Positions 37,926 to 47,537 of a DNA stretch of 64,000 nt are shown piece after piece (positions within the stretch are counted from its first letter, which is position 1; the number at the start of each line of letters is the position of its first letter). A program made the position numbers and the translations under genes. The DNA lies in assembly GCA_963808775.1 (NCBI GenBank), contig CAWEGR010000007.1:452366-516365 (forward strand). The letters run 5' to 3'. The stretch comes from JACVRW01 sp963808775. Its GTDB lineage: Bacteria > Actinomycetota > Thermoleophilia > Solirubrobacterales > Thermoleophilaceae. The notes below the pieces were generated by a model, which was not told the origin of the DNA, made no database searches, and saw only the letters and a program-made list of their open reading frames with translations.

Positions 37926-38612
37926 CGCCTGGGCGGCGCCATCGCCTTCCTGCGTGACCACGCGGGCTCGTCGCCCTCGCCGTAATCGCGGCGGTCGGGG
38001 CGACGGACGAGCGCGCGCTCGCCTTCACGCTCGGCGTCCTCCCGGGCGGGCCCGCGGCGGAGCTGCGGCCAGCGGACGAGGCCTGCCAGGCGCCGATCCC
38101 GGTGCCCGAGCCGTTCGACGCCGTCGAGCTGCAGCTGGGCACATACGGGCGTCTCGGGTGCCGCTCGAGCTGCGCGTGGTGCGCGTGCCGCGTGGTACGG
38201 AGCTGGCGCAGGGCGAGCTTGCGGGGGGCTACCGGGACGTGTCGCGGCAGGTGGTGTCGGTTGGCAGGGTCGATGCCGACCAGCGCGTGAGCGTGTGCGT
38301 GCGGAACGCGGGCGAGCGCAGGGTGGCGATCTACGGGGCCCCTGACATCGCCGGCAAGGGCTCCGTGACGCTGAACGGCGACAGGGTCGCTGCCGACCTG
38401 GCCCTCGTGTTCCTGGTTGAGAAGCCCCGCAGCGCGCTCGCGCTGATGCCGGACATGCTCGCGCGCGCCGCGCTCTTCAAGCCGACATGGGTTGGCGCAT
38501 GGACCCTCTCGCTCCTTGCCGCGCTCGTGCTGCTCGGGCTGCCGGCTCTGCTCGCGCTGGCGCTGCGCGGCCGCGGCCGCGACTGGCGGCCGAGCGGTCC
38601 TCGCGCTCCGCG
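37918..38612 (+). CDS. Membrane-anchored exported protein of unknown function, frame interrupted
   Basis: About 230 residues. N-terminal LGGAIAFLRDHAG and a hydrophobic VALAVIAAVGA may form a signal anchor. An extracytoplasmic part follows with two visible cysteines (EACQAPIPVPEPFDAVELQL; RVSVCVRNAGERRVAIYGAP) and beta-rich sequence, then a C-terminal helix PTWVGAWTLSLLAALVLLGL. Slips near 37925-37970 and 38150. The ATG at 37918 overlaps the DUF2142 stop by eight bases, so the two are coupled and may work together. The 3' end is hidden in overlap with the convergent GT gene; I place it near the end of clear likeness. Confidence 0.55.
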
Positions 38613-40689
38613 AGCGCGCGCCGCAGGCCCTTCTCGACCTGGGCGGCGGCGCGCTCCCAGGTCGCGCCCTCCACGAACGCGAGCCCGGCAGCGGAGCGCT
38701 CGGACCAGCGCCGCGGGTCGGCCAGCAGGCGCTCGACCGCGTCGGCGATCGCGAGCGGATCGGGCTCCGCGAGCTCGACCGGGCCGTCGCCCGAAGACCG
38801 CCTCGGGGCTGCCGCCCGCGAGGTCGACGCAGGGCAGGCCGCAGGCCATCATCTCCTGCGGGATCAGCGAGTAGTTCGTGAGCGACAGGCAGAGCCCCAC
38901 GGTGGCCTCCGAGTAGCGCCAGGCGAGCACCTCGGGGTTGACCACGCCGAGGAACTCGTAGGGGAAGCTCGTGGCGGGCGGCTCCGTGTCCCCGAAGAGG
39001 ACGATGCGCGTGTCGGGCCGGCGCCGGTGCAGCTCGTCGAGAGCGAGCATCCCGAGCGGCACGGCCCGCCGCGGCGTCACGTGCCGCCCGTAGAACATCA
39101 CGGTGTCGCGGCGGCGCTCGACCTCGCGCGGCCGGTACGTGCCGTGGTCGACGCCGAAGCGGAACCACGAGCCGTCGCGCCCGTAGCGCTCGCGCATCAT
39201 GTCGCGCAGCCAGGTGCTCGCCGAGATCGGGTAGAGGCCGAGCTCGTAGGTGCGCTCGGCCCAGAGCTGCTCCGCCGACATCGCGAAGAACTCCGGCTCG
39301 TGGTCGTGGATCAGGTAGGCACGCGCGTGGCAGTCGGGCAGCAGCACGGTCGGGTAAGCACGTCTCCCAGCCGGTGGCCACCGCGACGTCGGCGCCGAAC
39401 CACTCGTCGAAGCCCTTGTGCACCGGGGCGTCGATCGGCAGGAACTCCTCGACGATCCGGCGCCGCAGCACGGCGCCGCGCTCGTGGTGGCGGCCGGTCG
39501 GGTCGTACAGCCAGATCGAGCAGGTGTGGCCCGCTCGCTCGAGCCCGCGCACGAGCTGGAAGATCGAGCCGTGGCCGCCGCTGCCGCGCGCGAACGGCGG
39601 GATCACCACCGCCACGTGCAGGGGCGTGCGCTCCGAGGTCCCGGGCGGGGCGTCGACGAGCGGCGCCTCGCCGTCGCGGCTGAGCCGCAGCATCTCGTCC
39701 CAGACGGCGGTCCGGGCCGGGCGTGGGCGTCCCGCGGGCGACCACGTCGTCGACCGGCGGGTCGAGCGCCACGGGCGCCGCGCCGCCGCGGCCCTCGAGC
39801 GAGAGGCGCCGCCGCAGGCGCTCCGGCAGCCGGTCGGCGCGCGAGCCGAGCCCGGCGAACACCTGCCGGCTCGCGTGGTGGAGCGCCGAGCGGGCGGCCC
39901 AGCGGGCGCGCGCCGGGCCGGCCAGCCCTGCTCGCGCATCCAGCCGAGATCGCCCGCCACCTGCCGGCGCGTGGCGCTCGCGACGGTGCGCGGCGACATG
40001 CCCTCGACGTGGCCGATCGTCTCGCGCAGGCCGCGGTACTCGTCGAAGTAGCGCCGCATGAACTCGACCGGCGCGTAGTCGTGAGCGTGCAGAACGGCGG
40101 CACGCGGGTGGTAGACCTTGAGCCAGCCCGAGTCGAGCATCGCCCGCGCGAACGCCTGGTCCTCGGCGTACGCCACGTCGGGGAAGCGGATCTCCGCCCA
40201 GCAGGCGCGGGCGTAGCAGGCGTTCACGTTCGAGAGGAAGACGGGGCCGTCGACCCGCTGGACCCCGGGCTCGCCGTCCGGCGCGAAGCTCTCGAAGAAC
40301 TCGGTGAGCTCGCGGGCGATCATCGGGCTCGTGTCCGGGCGCGGCAGGTGCGGCCCGTAGGCGGCGCCCACGCGCGGGACGAGCGCGAACGCCTCGCGGT
40401 AGGCGTCGAGCCAGCCCTGGACCGGCTCGGCGTCCTGGGTCAGGAAGCAGATCAGGTCGCCGGTGGTGCGCTCGGCGCCGAGGTTGCGGGTGCGGCCGTG
40501 CCCGAACTCCGAGGCCGCGATCTCGATCACCTCGGCGCCCGCGGCGCGGGCGATCTCGACGGAGCGGTCGCTCGAGCCCGAGTCGATCACGAGCAGCTCG
40601 TCGGGCCGCTCGCGCGCGAGCGCCGCGAGCAGCGCCGGCAGGAACTCCTCGCCGTCGAGCACGGGGATGACGACCGAGACCGTGGCCAC
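38477..40689 (-). CDS. Two-domain glycosyltransferase: GT2 (rhamnosyltransferase-like) plus GT4, frame interrupted
   Basis: About 735 residues. The first 320 are GT2: VATVSVVIPVLDGEEFLPAL, DELLVIDSGSSDRSVEIARA, EFGHGRTRNLGAERTTGDLI and CFLTQDAEPVQGWLDAYREA, then PDVAYAEDQAFARAMLDSGW, a rhamnosyltransferase-like pattern. From about residue 400 a GT4-type domain follows: VAVVIPPFARGSGGHGSIFQ, RAYLIHDHEPEFFAMSAEQL, MFYGRHVTPRRAVPLGMLAL and EATVGLCLSLTNYSLIPQEM with MACGLPCVDLAGG. That second domain resembles RfbX/WsaF-type rhamnosyltransferases. Slips near 39930, 39350, 38790 and others. The C-terminus overlaps the convergent gene. Confidence 0.78.
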
Positions 40690-40693
40690 GCCG

Positions 40694-41915
40694 CTACGCC
40701 GGCTCGAGCACGTAGAGGTCCTGGTGGTCCTCGACGCGCCCGGGGTGGTAGGCGCCCACCCGCCACGATCCGGAGGTCCGCGCGAGCAGCCATTCCGGGG
40801 TGAAGTAGGCCGTGCCCCAGTCGGGGTCCACCAGGCCGTGGTCGCTGCCGCCGCTGAACTCGTTGGCGAACCAGAAGCCGTCCCTGTAGAGCGGCGCCGC
40901 ATCTGCTCGAGCTGCTCGCGCTCGCGGAGGGGCGCTCCGACGCATAGGCGAGGTGTGGGGCCCGTGCGTGGTCAGCACGAGCCGCCCGCCGGGCCGCAGC
41001 AGCCGCCGCATCTCGTCGAGCCAGCGCAGCGCCGAGGGCTCGGCGAAGTGGGACCAGATCGAGATCGCGAACACGAGGTCGAAGGAGGCGTCGCCGTAGC
41101 GCAGCGGGGGGCGCTCGGGCTCTGGAGGAAGTCGATCTCCGGCAGGTTCTCGCGGGCCCAGTCGATCGGCGCCGCAGCGGGTCACAGCCGTGCCAGGACA
41201 TCTCCGGGAACGCCGCCGCCAGCACCCGCACCACGCGGCCGGACGAGCAGCCGAAGTCGAGGCCGGCCCTGCCGGGCGCGAGCTCGAAGCCCGTCTCCGC
41301 GCACGCGTCGGCGACCATGTCGGCGTACAGGAGCGATCCGCCCGCGGCCGTCGAGCTGCGCCTCATCGCGTGCACCTCCGTCGGCGGCATCGCGCTCGAC
41401 AGCCGCGTGGCCTCGAGCACGGCGGGCACCTCGTGATGGACGCCGAGCGAGAGCGCGAGCGCGCGCCGCTCGGCCGGCGAGGCGGCGTCCCAGAGCCCCT
41501 GCTCGCCGGGCTGAGCTCGACTCGACCGCCTCGATCCGTCCGGCGAGAGGCGCTCGTACAGGAGGTCCGTGACGGGCGTGGGCGCGGCGGGTCGGGGGAG
41601 AGCGCGCGCGAACGGATCGGCCTCGCCGGCCGCGCGAGCCTGCGCTCCTCGTCGACCGCGCGGGGCGTCGTGCACGCGCAGCGGGATCCAGCGCGCCTCC
41701 GCCCGCACGCGCTTGGCGCCGCGGAACACCGCGCGGGCGGCGCGCAGGGCGGCGCGGGCCTCGCTCGCTCCGCGCTTGCGCATCAGCTCGTTCAGGTCGA
41801 CCTGCCAGCGCTCGAGCCAGTAGGAGCGGTCCTGGGCGGCGGCGAGCGCGGCGTTCGCGCGCTTGATCTGCTCCGCGTGCGCCTGCTCGACCTCGGTCAG
41901 CTCATCCGTGCCCAT
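40694..41915 (-). CDS. SAM-dependent methyltransferase with helical N-terminus, frame interrupted
   Basis: About 405 residues. The first 75 residues (TDELTEVEQAHAEQIKRANA; LAAAQDRSYWLERWQVDLNE) look like a long helix or coiled coil. The catalytic part follows: GLDFGCSSGRVVRVLAAAFP (motif I), then after slips near 41180 and 41120 PLRYGDASFDLVFAISIWSH, FAEPSALRWLDEMRRLLRPG and GRLVLTTHG. A tail reads LYRDGFWFANEFSGGSDHGL. Further slips near 41650, 41510 and 40900. The ATG at 41915 is used. The gene ends four bases before the two-domain GT start, so it is part of that leftward run. Confidence 0.75.
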
Positions 41916-41951
41916 CCAGTCGAGAAGGGGCGGTCGCAGAAGGGTGTGGGG

Positions 41952-43060
41952 CTAGTGACGGTAGGCGCGCTACGACAGCAACGAGGAGTGAGCGAGAGCG
42001 CTTGGCGGTTGCGAACAAGCCGCGGTGAGCGCGGAGCCAGCCGCCTGCGCACTGCAGGATCGCGGCGGCGAGATCGGCGGCGAGGCGGATGGCGCGACGG
42101 TCCGTTGACCATCTCCTCGACCATCTCGACCGCGCGTTGTGGGCCGCACACACGCTGGGGGTGCGTGGGCGCTCGCCTCGACCACACGAGCCCGTAGCCC
42201 TCGCGGCGGGAGGGCAGCACGAGGCAGAGGGCGCGGGCGAGCGCCGCGCGACCTCGTCGCTCGGGACGATGCCGGCACGCGCACCCGGTCGGCCAGGCCG
42301 CCGCGCGACGGCCTCAGGACCCGCGTCCGCTCGGGGCCATCGCCGAGGATGAGCCCGTGCAGCTCGGGCGCCTCGCGCATGGCAACGGCCAGCGCCGGCG
42401 CGAGATCCGCCACGCTCTTGTCCGGCACGTGGCGGCCCGCGAACACCACGAGCGGCTCGCGCTCCGTACCGTCCGCGGCGCGCGCGTCGCCGGCGTACTC
42501 GCCCTCCAGCTGGTTACCTCCCCGCGCAGGCCGCCCTCCCGCAGGCGGCCCTCGGTCAGCCGCGAAAAGCAGTGGGCGCGCTGGGGCACGCGCATGCAGA
42601 GGCGCTGCACGCGTTCCCGAGACGCCCGCCCGCCCCCGCCGAGATACTCGCGCCAGTACGCGGAGCTCCACAGTTCGTGCCAGTCGACGACGAGCGCGTA
42701 GCGACCGCGGCGCCGCGCGAGCGCCGCCGCGAGCACGGAGAAGTATGGAAACGAGGCCGTGTGGACTGCGTCGTAGCGCCGGCCCCTGCGGAGCAGGTGG
42801 AACAGGACGCCCGCACCGAACACGAGCGGGGGCGCGATCCTGCGCCGGCCCGTGGACGTGTAGAGCCGCATTCGCGGCGCGAGAGCGACCACCCGCACGC
42901 CGGCGACGCCCGGGTTCTCTCCGCGCTCCCACTGGCGCATCGTCAGGTAGGTGACCTCGTGGCCGTCCTCCACAAGACGTTCCGCAAGGTTGCGATACCA
43001 GCGCTCGGCTCCGCCGACAGTGTGCGGGAACAGGCAGTCGTAGACGAGACAGATCCGCAA
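41952..43060 (-). CDS. Glycosyltransferase family 4, frame interrupted
   Basis: About 365 residues. N-terminal MRICLVYDCLFPHTVGGAER and WYRNLAERLVEDGHEVTYLT are intact, as are YDAVHTASFPYFSVLAAALA and VVDWHELWSSAYWREYLGGG. After a slip near 42515 come PLVVFAGRHVPDKSVADLAP, HGLILGDGPERTRVL and, in further frames, LPSRREGYGLVVVEASAHG, the donor motif. Slips also near 42290, 42240, 42170 and 42110. Family members end in RAYR-like sequence, matching the stop at 41952; an in-frame TAG at 41970 and a frame to 41902 are alternatives. Confidence 0.75.
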
Positions 43061-43158
43061 GCGAAAACAGCATTTCAGACGGAAACGTCAGGTAGCATCG
43101 CCTTCTGAGCACCGTCGACCGGACAGCAGGGGTTCGCAAGGCGAGGAGCGAGCTCGCG

Positions 43159-44286
43159 ATGGGCGCGTACGTGTCCGTCGTCATCCCGTGCCTCAACGAG
43201 GCCGCCTCGATCGCACGCTGCGTCGAAGAGGCCCACCAGGCCCTGGCCCGCGCAGGGCTCGAGGGCGAGGTGATCGTCGCGGACAACGGCTCCGAGGACG
43301 GCAGCCCCGAGCTCGCCGAGCGGGCTGGGGCGCTTGTGGTGTTCGAGCCGCGCCGGGGCTACGGCAGCGCGTATCTCGCCGGATTCGCCGCCGCACGCGG
43401 CCACTACGTGGTGATGGCGGACGCGGACCTGACCTACGACTTCGCCGACATCCCGCGCTTCGTCGAGCAGCTCGACGAGGGCGCCGACCTCGTGATGGGC
43501 AATCGCATGAGGAACATCCAGCCGGGAGCGATGCCCTGGGTCCACCGCTACGTGGGCAATCCGCTGCTTACGGGACTCCTCAACCTTTTCTTCCGCACCG
43601 GCGTGCGCGACGCCCACTGCGGGATGCGTGCGGTGCGCCGCTCGCGCTGCCGGCGCTTGAGCTGCGCACAACGGGCATGGAGTTCGCCTCCGAGATGGTG
43701 ATCCGAGCAGGCAAGGAACGCCTCGTGATCGCCGAGATCCCGATCAGCTACCACCCGCGCGAGGGCGAGTCGAAGCTCTCGCGCTACCGGGATGGCTGGC
43801 GCCACCTGCGCTTCCTGCTGGTCCACAGCCCCACCTGGCTGTTCATCGTGCCCGGCGCCGTGATGGCGCTGCTCGGCGTGCTGATCGCGCTCACAGTCCT
43901 CGCGGGGTTCGAGCTGTTCGGGCGCGAGTGGTACCTGCACTCGATGGTCGCCGGAACGCTGCTGATGATCGTAGGGACGCAGGTGCTCGCGCTTGGGCTG
44001 TGCGCGCAGGCCTACGGCGCCTACTTCATGGGCGTGCAGCATCCCTGGTTCGAGCGCCAACGGGGCCGTTTCCGCCTCGAGCACGGGCTGTTGCTCGGCA
44101 GCGCGATCGCCGGCGCCGGGGCTGGTCCTGGCGGTGGTGATCGGGGTGATCTGGGCGGAGCGCGGCTTCGGCGCTCTGTCGGAGGAGCGGCTCGCGATGC
44201 TGGCGGCTGCCCTCATCATCGTAGGGATCCAGGTCTTCTTCTCCTCCTTCCTGATCAGCATCATCGGCCTGCGCCGGCGCCGCTAG
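43159..44286 (+). CDS. Glycosyltransferase family 2, DPM1-like with membrane tail, frame interrupted
   Basis: About 376 residues. MGAYVSVVIPCLNEAASIAR, GEVIVADNGSEDGSPELAER, GYGSAYLAGFAAARGHYVVM, ADADLTYDFADIPRFVEQLD and DAHCGMRAVRRS form the GT2 domain of polyprenyl-phosphate sugar synthases. After a slip near 43642 come TTGMEFASEMVIRAGKERLV, PISYHPREGESKLSRYRDGW, then four membrane helices (one broken by a slip near 44120). It likely makes a lipid-phosphate-linked sugar for use by GT-C enzymes such as the DUF2142 candidate. It ends seven bases before the convergent exporter gene ends. Confidence 0.83.
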
Positions 44287-44292
44287 ACGAGC

Positions 44293-45141
44293 TCAGAGAT
44301 TCTCCGCGATCCGGGGCGTCTCGCGGAAGAACACCCAGAAGCCGACGGCGAAGATCGCCACGACGATGCCCACGGGCACGAGCAGCATCGCCCAGCTGCC
44401 GAGCACCGTGACCGCCGTGGGGGCGTTCGGGTCGATCAGCGCGTGGTTCATCTGGATCAGGATCGTGGCGATCGGGTTGCAGGCCGCGAGCACGCGCAGG
44501 TCCTCGGGCACGAAGGTGATCACGTAGAGGACGGGCGAGCCGTAGAAGAGCATCTGCAGCGCGACCTCCCAGATCGGCTGCATGTCGCGGTAGCGCACGT
44601 AGAGCGCCGACAGCAGCGTCGCGACGCCCGACGCGAGGACCACGAGCATCGCGATCAGCAGCGGCACCTGGATCCAGTCGAGGCGCGGCTCGATGCCCGA
44701 GATCAGCACGAACACGAGCACCGCCACGAGGTTCGCCGCGAGGTTGAAGAACGCGGCGAGCGTGACCGACAGCGGGATCACGAGCCGCGGGAAGCGGATC
44801 TTGCGCAGCAGGTTCTCGCGCTCGATCAGCGAGGTCACGCCGCGGCTCGTGGCCTCGGCGAAGAAGGTGAACAGGACGATGCCGGTGAGCAGGTAGACCG
44901 CGTAGTCCTGCACGCCCGAGCCGAAGCGCACGACCTTCGTGAAGACCACGTAGATGATCCCGAACAGGAGCAGCGGGCGCATCAGCGTCCAGAAGTAGCC
45001 GAGCACGGAGCCGAAGAAGCGCAGCTTGAAGTCCGTCACCGCGAGCATCCAGGTGAGGCTCCAGAAGCGGCGTGCGTCGTCGCCGAGCGCGGAGGGCCCG
45101 CGGTAGCGGGGCGCCTGGCCGGGAGCGACCTCGACGCTCAT
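44293..45141 (-). CDS. wzm: ABC-2 polysaccharide exporter permease (Wzm/TagG-like)
   Basis: A 282-residue permease, intact. After an amphipathic N-terminus (RRFWSLTWMLAVTDFKLRFF) it has six helices: GSVLGYFWTLMRPLLLFGII, VQDYAVYLLTGIVLFTFFAE, and others. The cytoplasmic segment TSLIERENLLRKIRFPRLVI is a strong Wzm/TagG/RfbA signature, and YRDMQPIWEVALQMLFYGSP a second. The N-terminal part of TagG/RfbA permeases is of this kind. It exports a finished lipid-linked polymer with the ATPase gene, to which it is coupled by ATGA. Confidence 0.9.
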   Translation of the reverse strand: MSVEVAPGQAPRYRGPSALGDDARRFWSLTWMLAVTDFKLRFFGSVLGYFWTLMRPLLLFGIIYVVFTKVVRFGSGVQDYAVYLLTGIVLFTFFAEATSRGVTSLIERENLLRKIRFPRLVIPLSVTLAAFFNLAANLVAVLVFVLISGIEPRLDWIQVPLLIAMLVVLASGVATLLSALYVRYRDMQPIWEVALQMLFYGSPVLYVITFVPEDLRVLAACNPIATILIQMNHALIDPNAPTAVTVLGSWAMLLVPVGIVVAIFAVGFWVFFRETPRIAENL

Positions 45142-46381
45142 CCGCGCTCCACCTCGACGTCGTAGGGGAGCTCGATCACGCCGCCCGTGACGTGCGGCGC
45201 CTGGACCACGAGCGCGCTCAGGTCCTCCGCCTGGCCGTGCACGCTGTGCCCGCGCAGCGTCCGCGCCGACCGCCGCGGTGAGCGTGTAGCGGCTCTGCGC
45301 GAGCCGGTTCTCGAACGAGAAGCGGACGAGCGCTCGCTCGCCCGCCGCGTAGCGGCCGCTCGGCTCGCGCTTCTCCGTCGTCAGCACGAGGATCGAGTGG
45401 CGCACCTCGTTGCGGAAGATGATGTTGAAGGTGGGGTCCTCAACCTCGCGCAGGAACTCGACCTCGAGGCAGGCCTCGATCTGGTCGCCCTGGCGCGAGG
45501 TCACGAGCTGCTCGCCGGCCGGGGACTCGCACCAGCAGCGCAGCGAAGCGCACGGTCGGCCCCGAGTCGGCCACCACCGTGCCGCTGCCGAGCTGCCCGA
45601 AGTTGATCTCGTTGTAGGTGCGCGTGATCTGCTCGGGATGCCCCTCGTCGACCACGTCGCCGCGCTCGAGCACGAGGCCGCGGTCGCAGAAGCGCTCGAT
45701 GCTGCCCATGTCGTGCGTCACGTAGAGGATCGTGCGGTTCTTGCCCTTGAGATCGTCGAACGCGTCGAAGCACTTCTGCTGGAAGGAGGCATCGCCCACG
45801 GCCAGCACCTCGTCCACGAGCAGCACCTCGGCCTCGACCTGGATCGCGACCGAGAAGCCGAGCCGCACGCTCATGCCGGACGAGTAGTTCTTCAGCTTCA
45901 GGTCGACGAACTCCTCGAGCTCGGCGAACTCGATGATCTCGTCGAAGCGGGCGCGCGCCTCGCGCCGCGACAGCCCGAGCATGATCGCGTTGATGAGCAC
46001 GTTGTCGCGCGCCGACAGCTCCTGGTTGAAGCCCACGCCGAGCTCGATGAACGGCGACAGGCGCCCGTTCACCACGATCTCGCCGGCATCGAGCGCGTAG
46101 ATGCCGGCGAGGCACTTGAGCAGCGTCGACTTGCCGCTCCCGTTGCGGCCGACGATCCCGAAGAACTCGCCCTGCTTGACGGCGAGGTTGACGTCGCGCA
46201 GCGCCTCGAACTGGTCCGCATCGCGAGCAGCGAAGGGGTGGAGGACGCGCTCCTTGAGCGTCGAGTAGCGCTGGTGGGGAAGCACGAAACGCTTGCCCAC
46301 TCCCCGGGCCACGACGCTCTCGGGCGCCGCGGCGAGCAGGCGCGAGCGCTCGTCCCCGGTCTGGTGAGCGGTGGCCGTCAC
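45138..46381 (-). CDS. wzt: ABC exporter ATPase with C-terminal Wzt-like domain, frame interrupted
   Basis: About 415 residues. The ATPase has FFGIVGRNGSGKSTLLKCLA (Walker A near residue 74), LSARDNVLINAIMLGLSRRE, LKNYSSGMSVRLGFSVAIQV (signature) and AEVLLVDEVLAVGDASFQQK (Walker B), all typical of Wzt/TagH. From residue 265 a beta-rich C-terminal domain follows; after a slip near 45535 it reads EACLEVEFLREVEDPTFNII and FRNEVRHSILVLTTEKREPS, matching Wzt carbohydrate-binding domains that recognise the chain end. A second slip is near 45270. The GTG at 46381 is chosen; a TTG at 46393 is possible. Confidence 0.85.
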
Positions 46382-46445
46382 GCGCGGGTCCAAGCTAGCA
46401 AGGGAGCGGGATCGCTCAGCCGCTAGAGTCGCCCGCCGGCCGCCG

Positions 46446-47537
46446 ATGTCTCCGCCCAGCCGACTCCTCTATGTGGCTCCGTGGGTCGACCTGGGCGGCA
46501 CGAGCAGGGTCGCGGTCGACTGGTTCGAGACGCTCGACCGGGAGCGCTTCAGCGCCATCGCGGTCACCACGCTGCCGTCGCGGAACCGGGCGCTGCACGA
46601 GCTCGTGCCGCACGCACGGGAGGTCTGGCCGCTCCCCGACCTGATGCCGGGCTCCGAGTACCCGCGCTTCCTGATCGACCTCGTGCGCGAGCGCGGGATC
46701 GACCTCCTCCACCTGAACAACGTGCGGCTGCCGCTGCTGCTCCTGCCGGACCTGGCGGCACTCGAGCGGCCCCCCCGGGTGGTGCTCCAGCTCCACGACC
46801 CCCTGCCGGACGGGCTGAACAGCTACGCCGCCGAGCGCTACGACAGCCTGATCGACGCCTACTCCGTGGTCAGCGGGGAGATCGCCGGCGTGCTGCGCGA
46901 GCTAGGCGTGTCGCCGTCGAAGATCCACGTGATCCACGCGGGCATCGACGTGGGAGGGCGCTACGCCGCCCGGCCCGCGCCCACGCGCACTCTCGAGGGC
47001 CGCTTCCGGGTCCTGTGGCCGGCGCGGCTCGCCGAGCAGAAGGACCCGCTGCTGATGGCGCGCGTGGCGGCCGGGCTCGCCGCGCGCGTCCCCGGGGCGG
47101 TGGTCCACGCGATGGGCTGGGGCCCGCTGCTCGGGACGGTGGAGAGGGAGCTCGCGAGCATGAACGGCGCCGTCAGGCTGCACGGCGCGGAGGAGGCCGG
47201 TGCGCTGCCCTCGCTGTACGCCGCGTGCGACGCCGTGCTGCTCACCTCGCGCTACGAGGGCATCCCGCTCACCCTCGCCGAGAGCCTCGCGCTCGGGCGG
47301 CCCGTGGTGGCCCCGGCGCTCCCCGGCATCGCGGAGATCGTCGACGACGACTGCGCGCTGCTCGTGGCGCCGGGCTCCGAGGCCGGGCCGTACGTGGACG
47401 CCCTCGCGGCGCTCGCGGACGATCCCGCGCAGGGCGAGGCGCTCGCGGCCGCCGGCAGGCGGCGCGTCGAGGAGCGCTTCGACCGCCGGGCCGCCGCGCG
47501 CGCCCACGCCGCGCTCTACGAGGAGCTGCTCGCATGA
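46446..47537 (+). CDS. Glycosyltransferase family 4
   Basis: A 363-residue intact GT4. It starts MSPPSRLLYVAPWVDLGGTS, with GIDLLHLNNVRLPLLLLPDL, VIHAGIDVGGRYAARPAPTR, FRVLWPARLAEQKDPLLMAR (near residue 195) and DAVLLTSRYEGIPLTLAESL (near 265, E-x7-E), then GRPVVAPALPGIAEIVDDDC. The ATG at 46446 is where likeness begins. It is divergent from the exporter genes (64-base gap holding TAGAGT at about 46434, a weak -10) and coupled by ATGA to the next gene. Confidence 0.88.
   Translation: MSPPSRLLYVAPWVDLGGTSRVAVDWFETLDRERFSAIAVTTLPSRNRALHELVPHAREVWPLPDLMPGSEYPRFLIDLVRERGIDLLHLNNVRLPLLLLPDLAALERPPRVVLQLHDPLPDGLNSYAAERYDSLIDAYSVVSGEIAGVLRELGVSPSKIHVIHAGIDVGGRYAARPAPTRTLEGRFRVLWPARLAEQKDPLLMARVAAGLAARVPGAVVHAMGWGPLLGTVERELASMNGAVRLHGAEEAGALPSLYAACDAVLLTSRYEGIPLTLAESLALGRPVVAPALPGIAEIVDDDCALLVAPGSEAGPYVDALAALADDPAQGEALAAAGRRRVEERFDRRAAARAHAALYEELLA

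Noticed and set aside
37813..40902. A single 1029-residue minus-strand protein
   Set aside because: It joins a shadow of the DUF2142 region, the GT2 and part of the methyltransferase region; the GTG at 40689 and frame evidence give the real gene.
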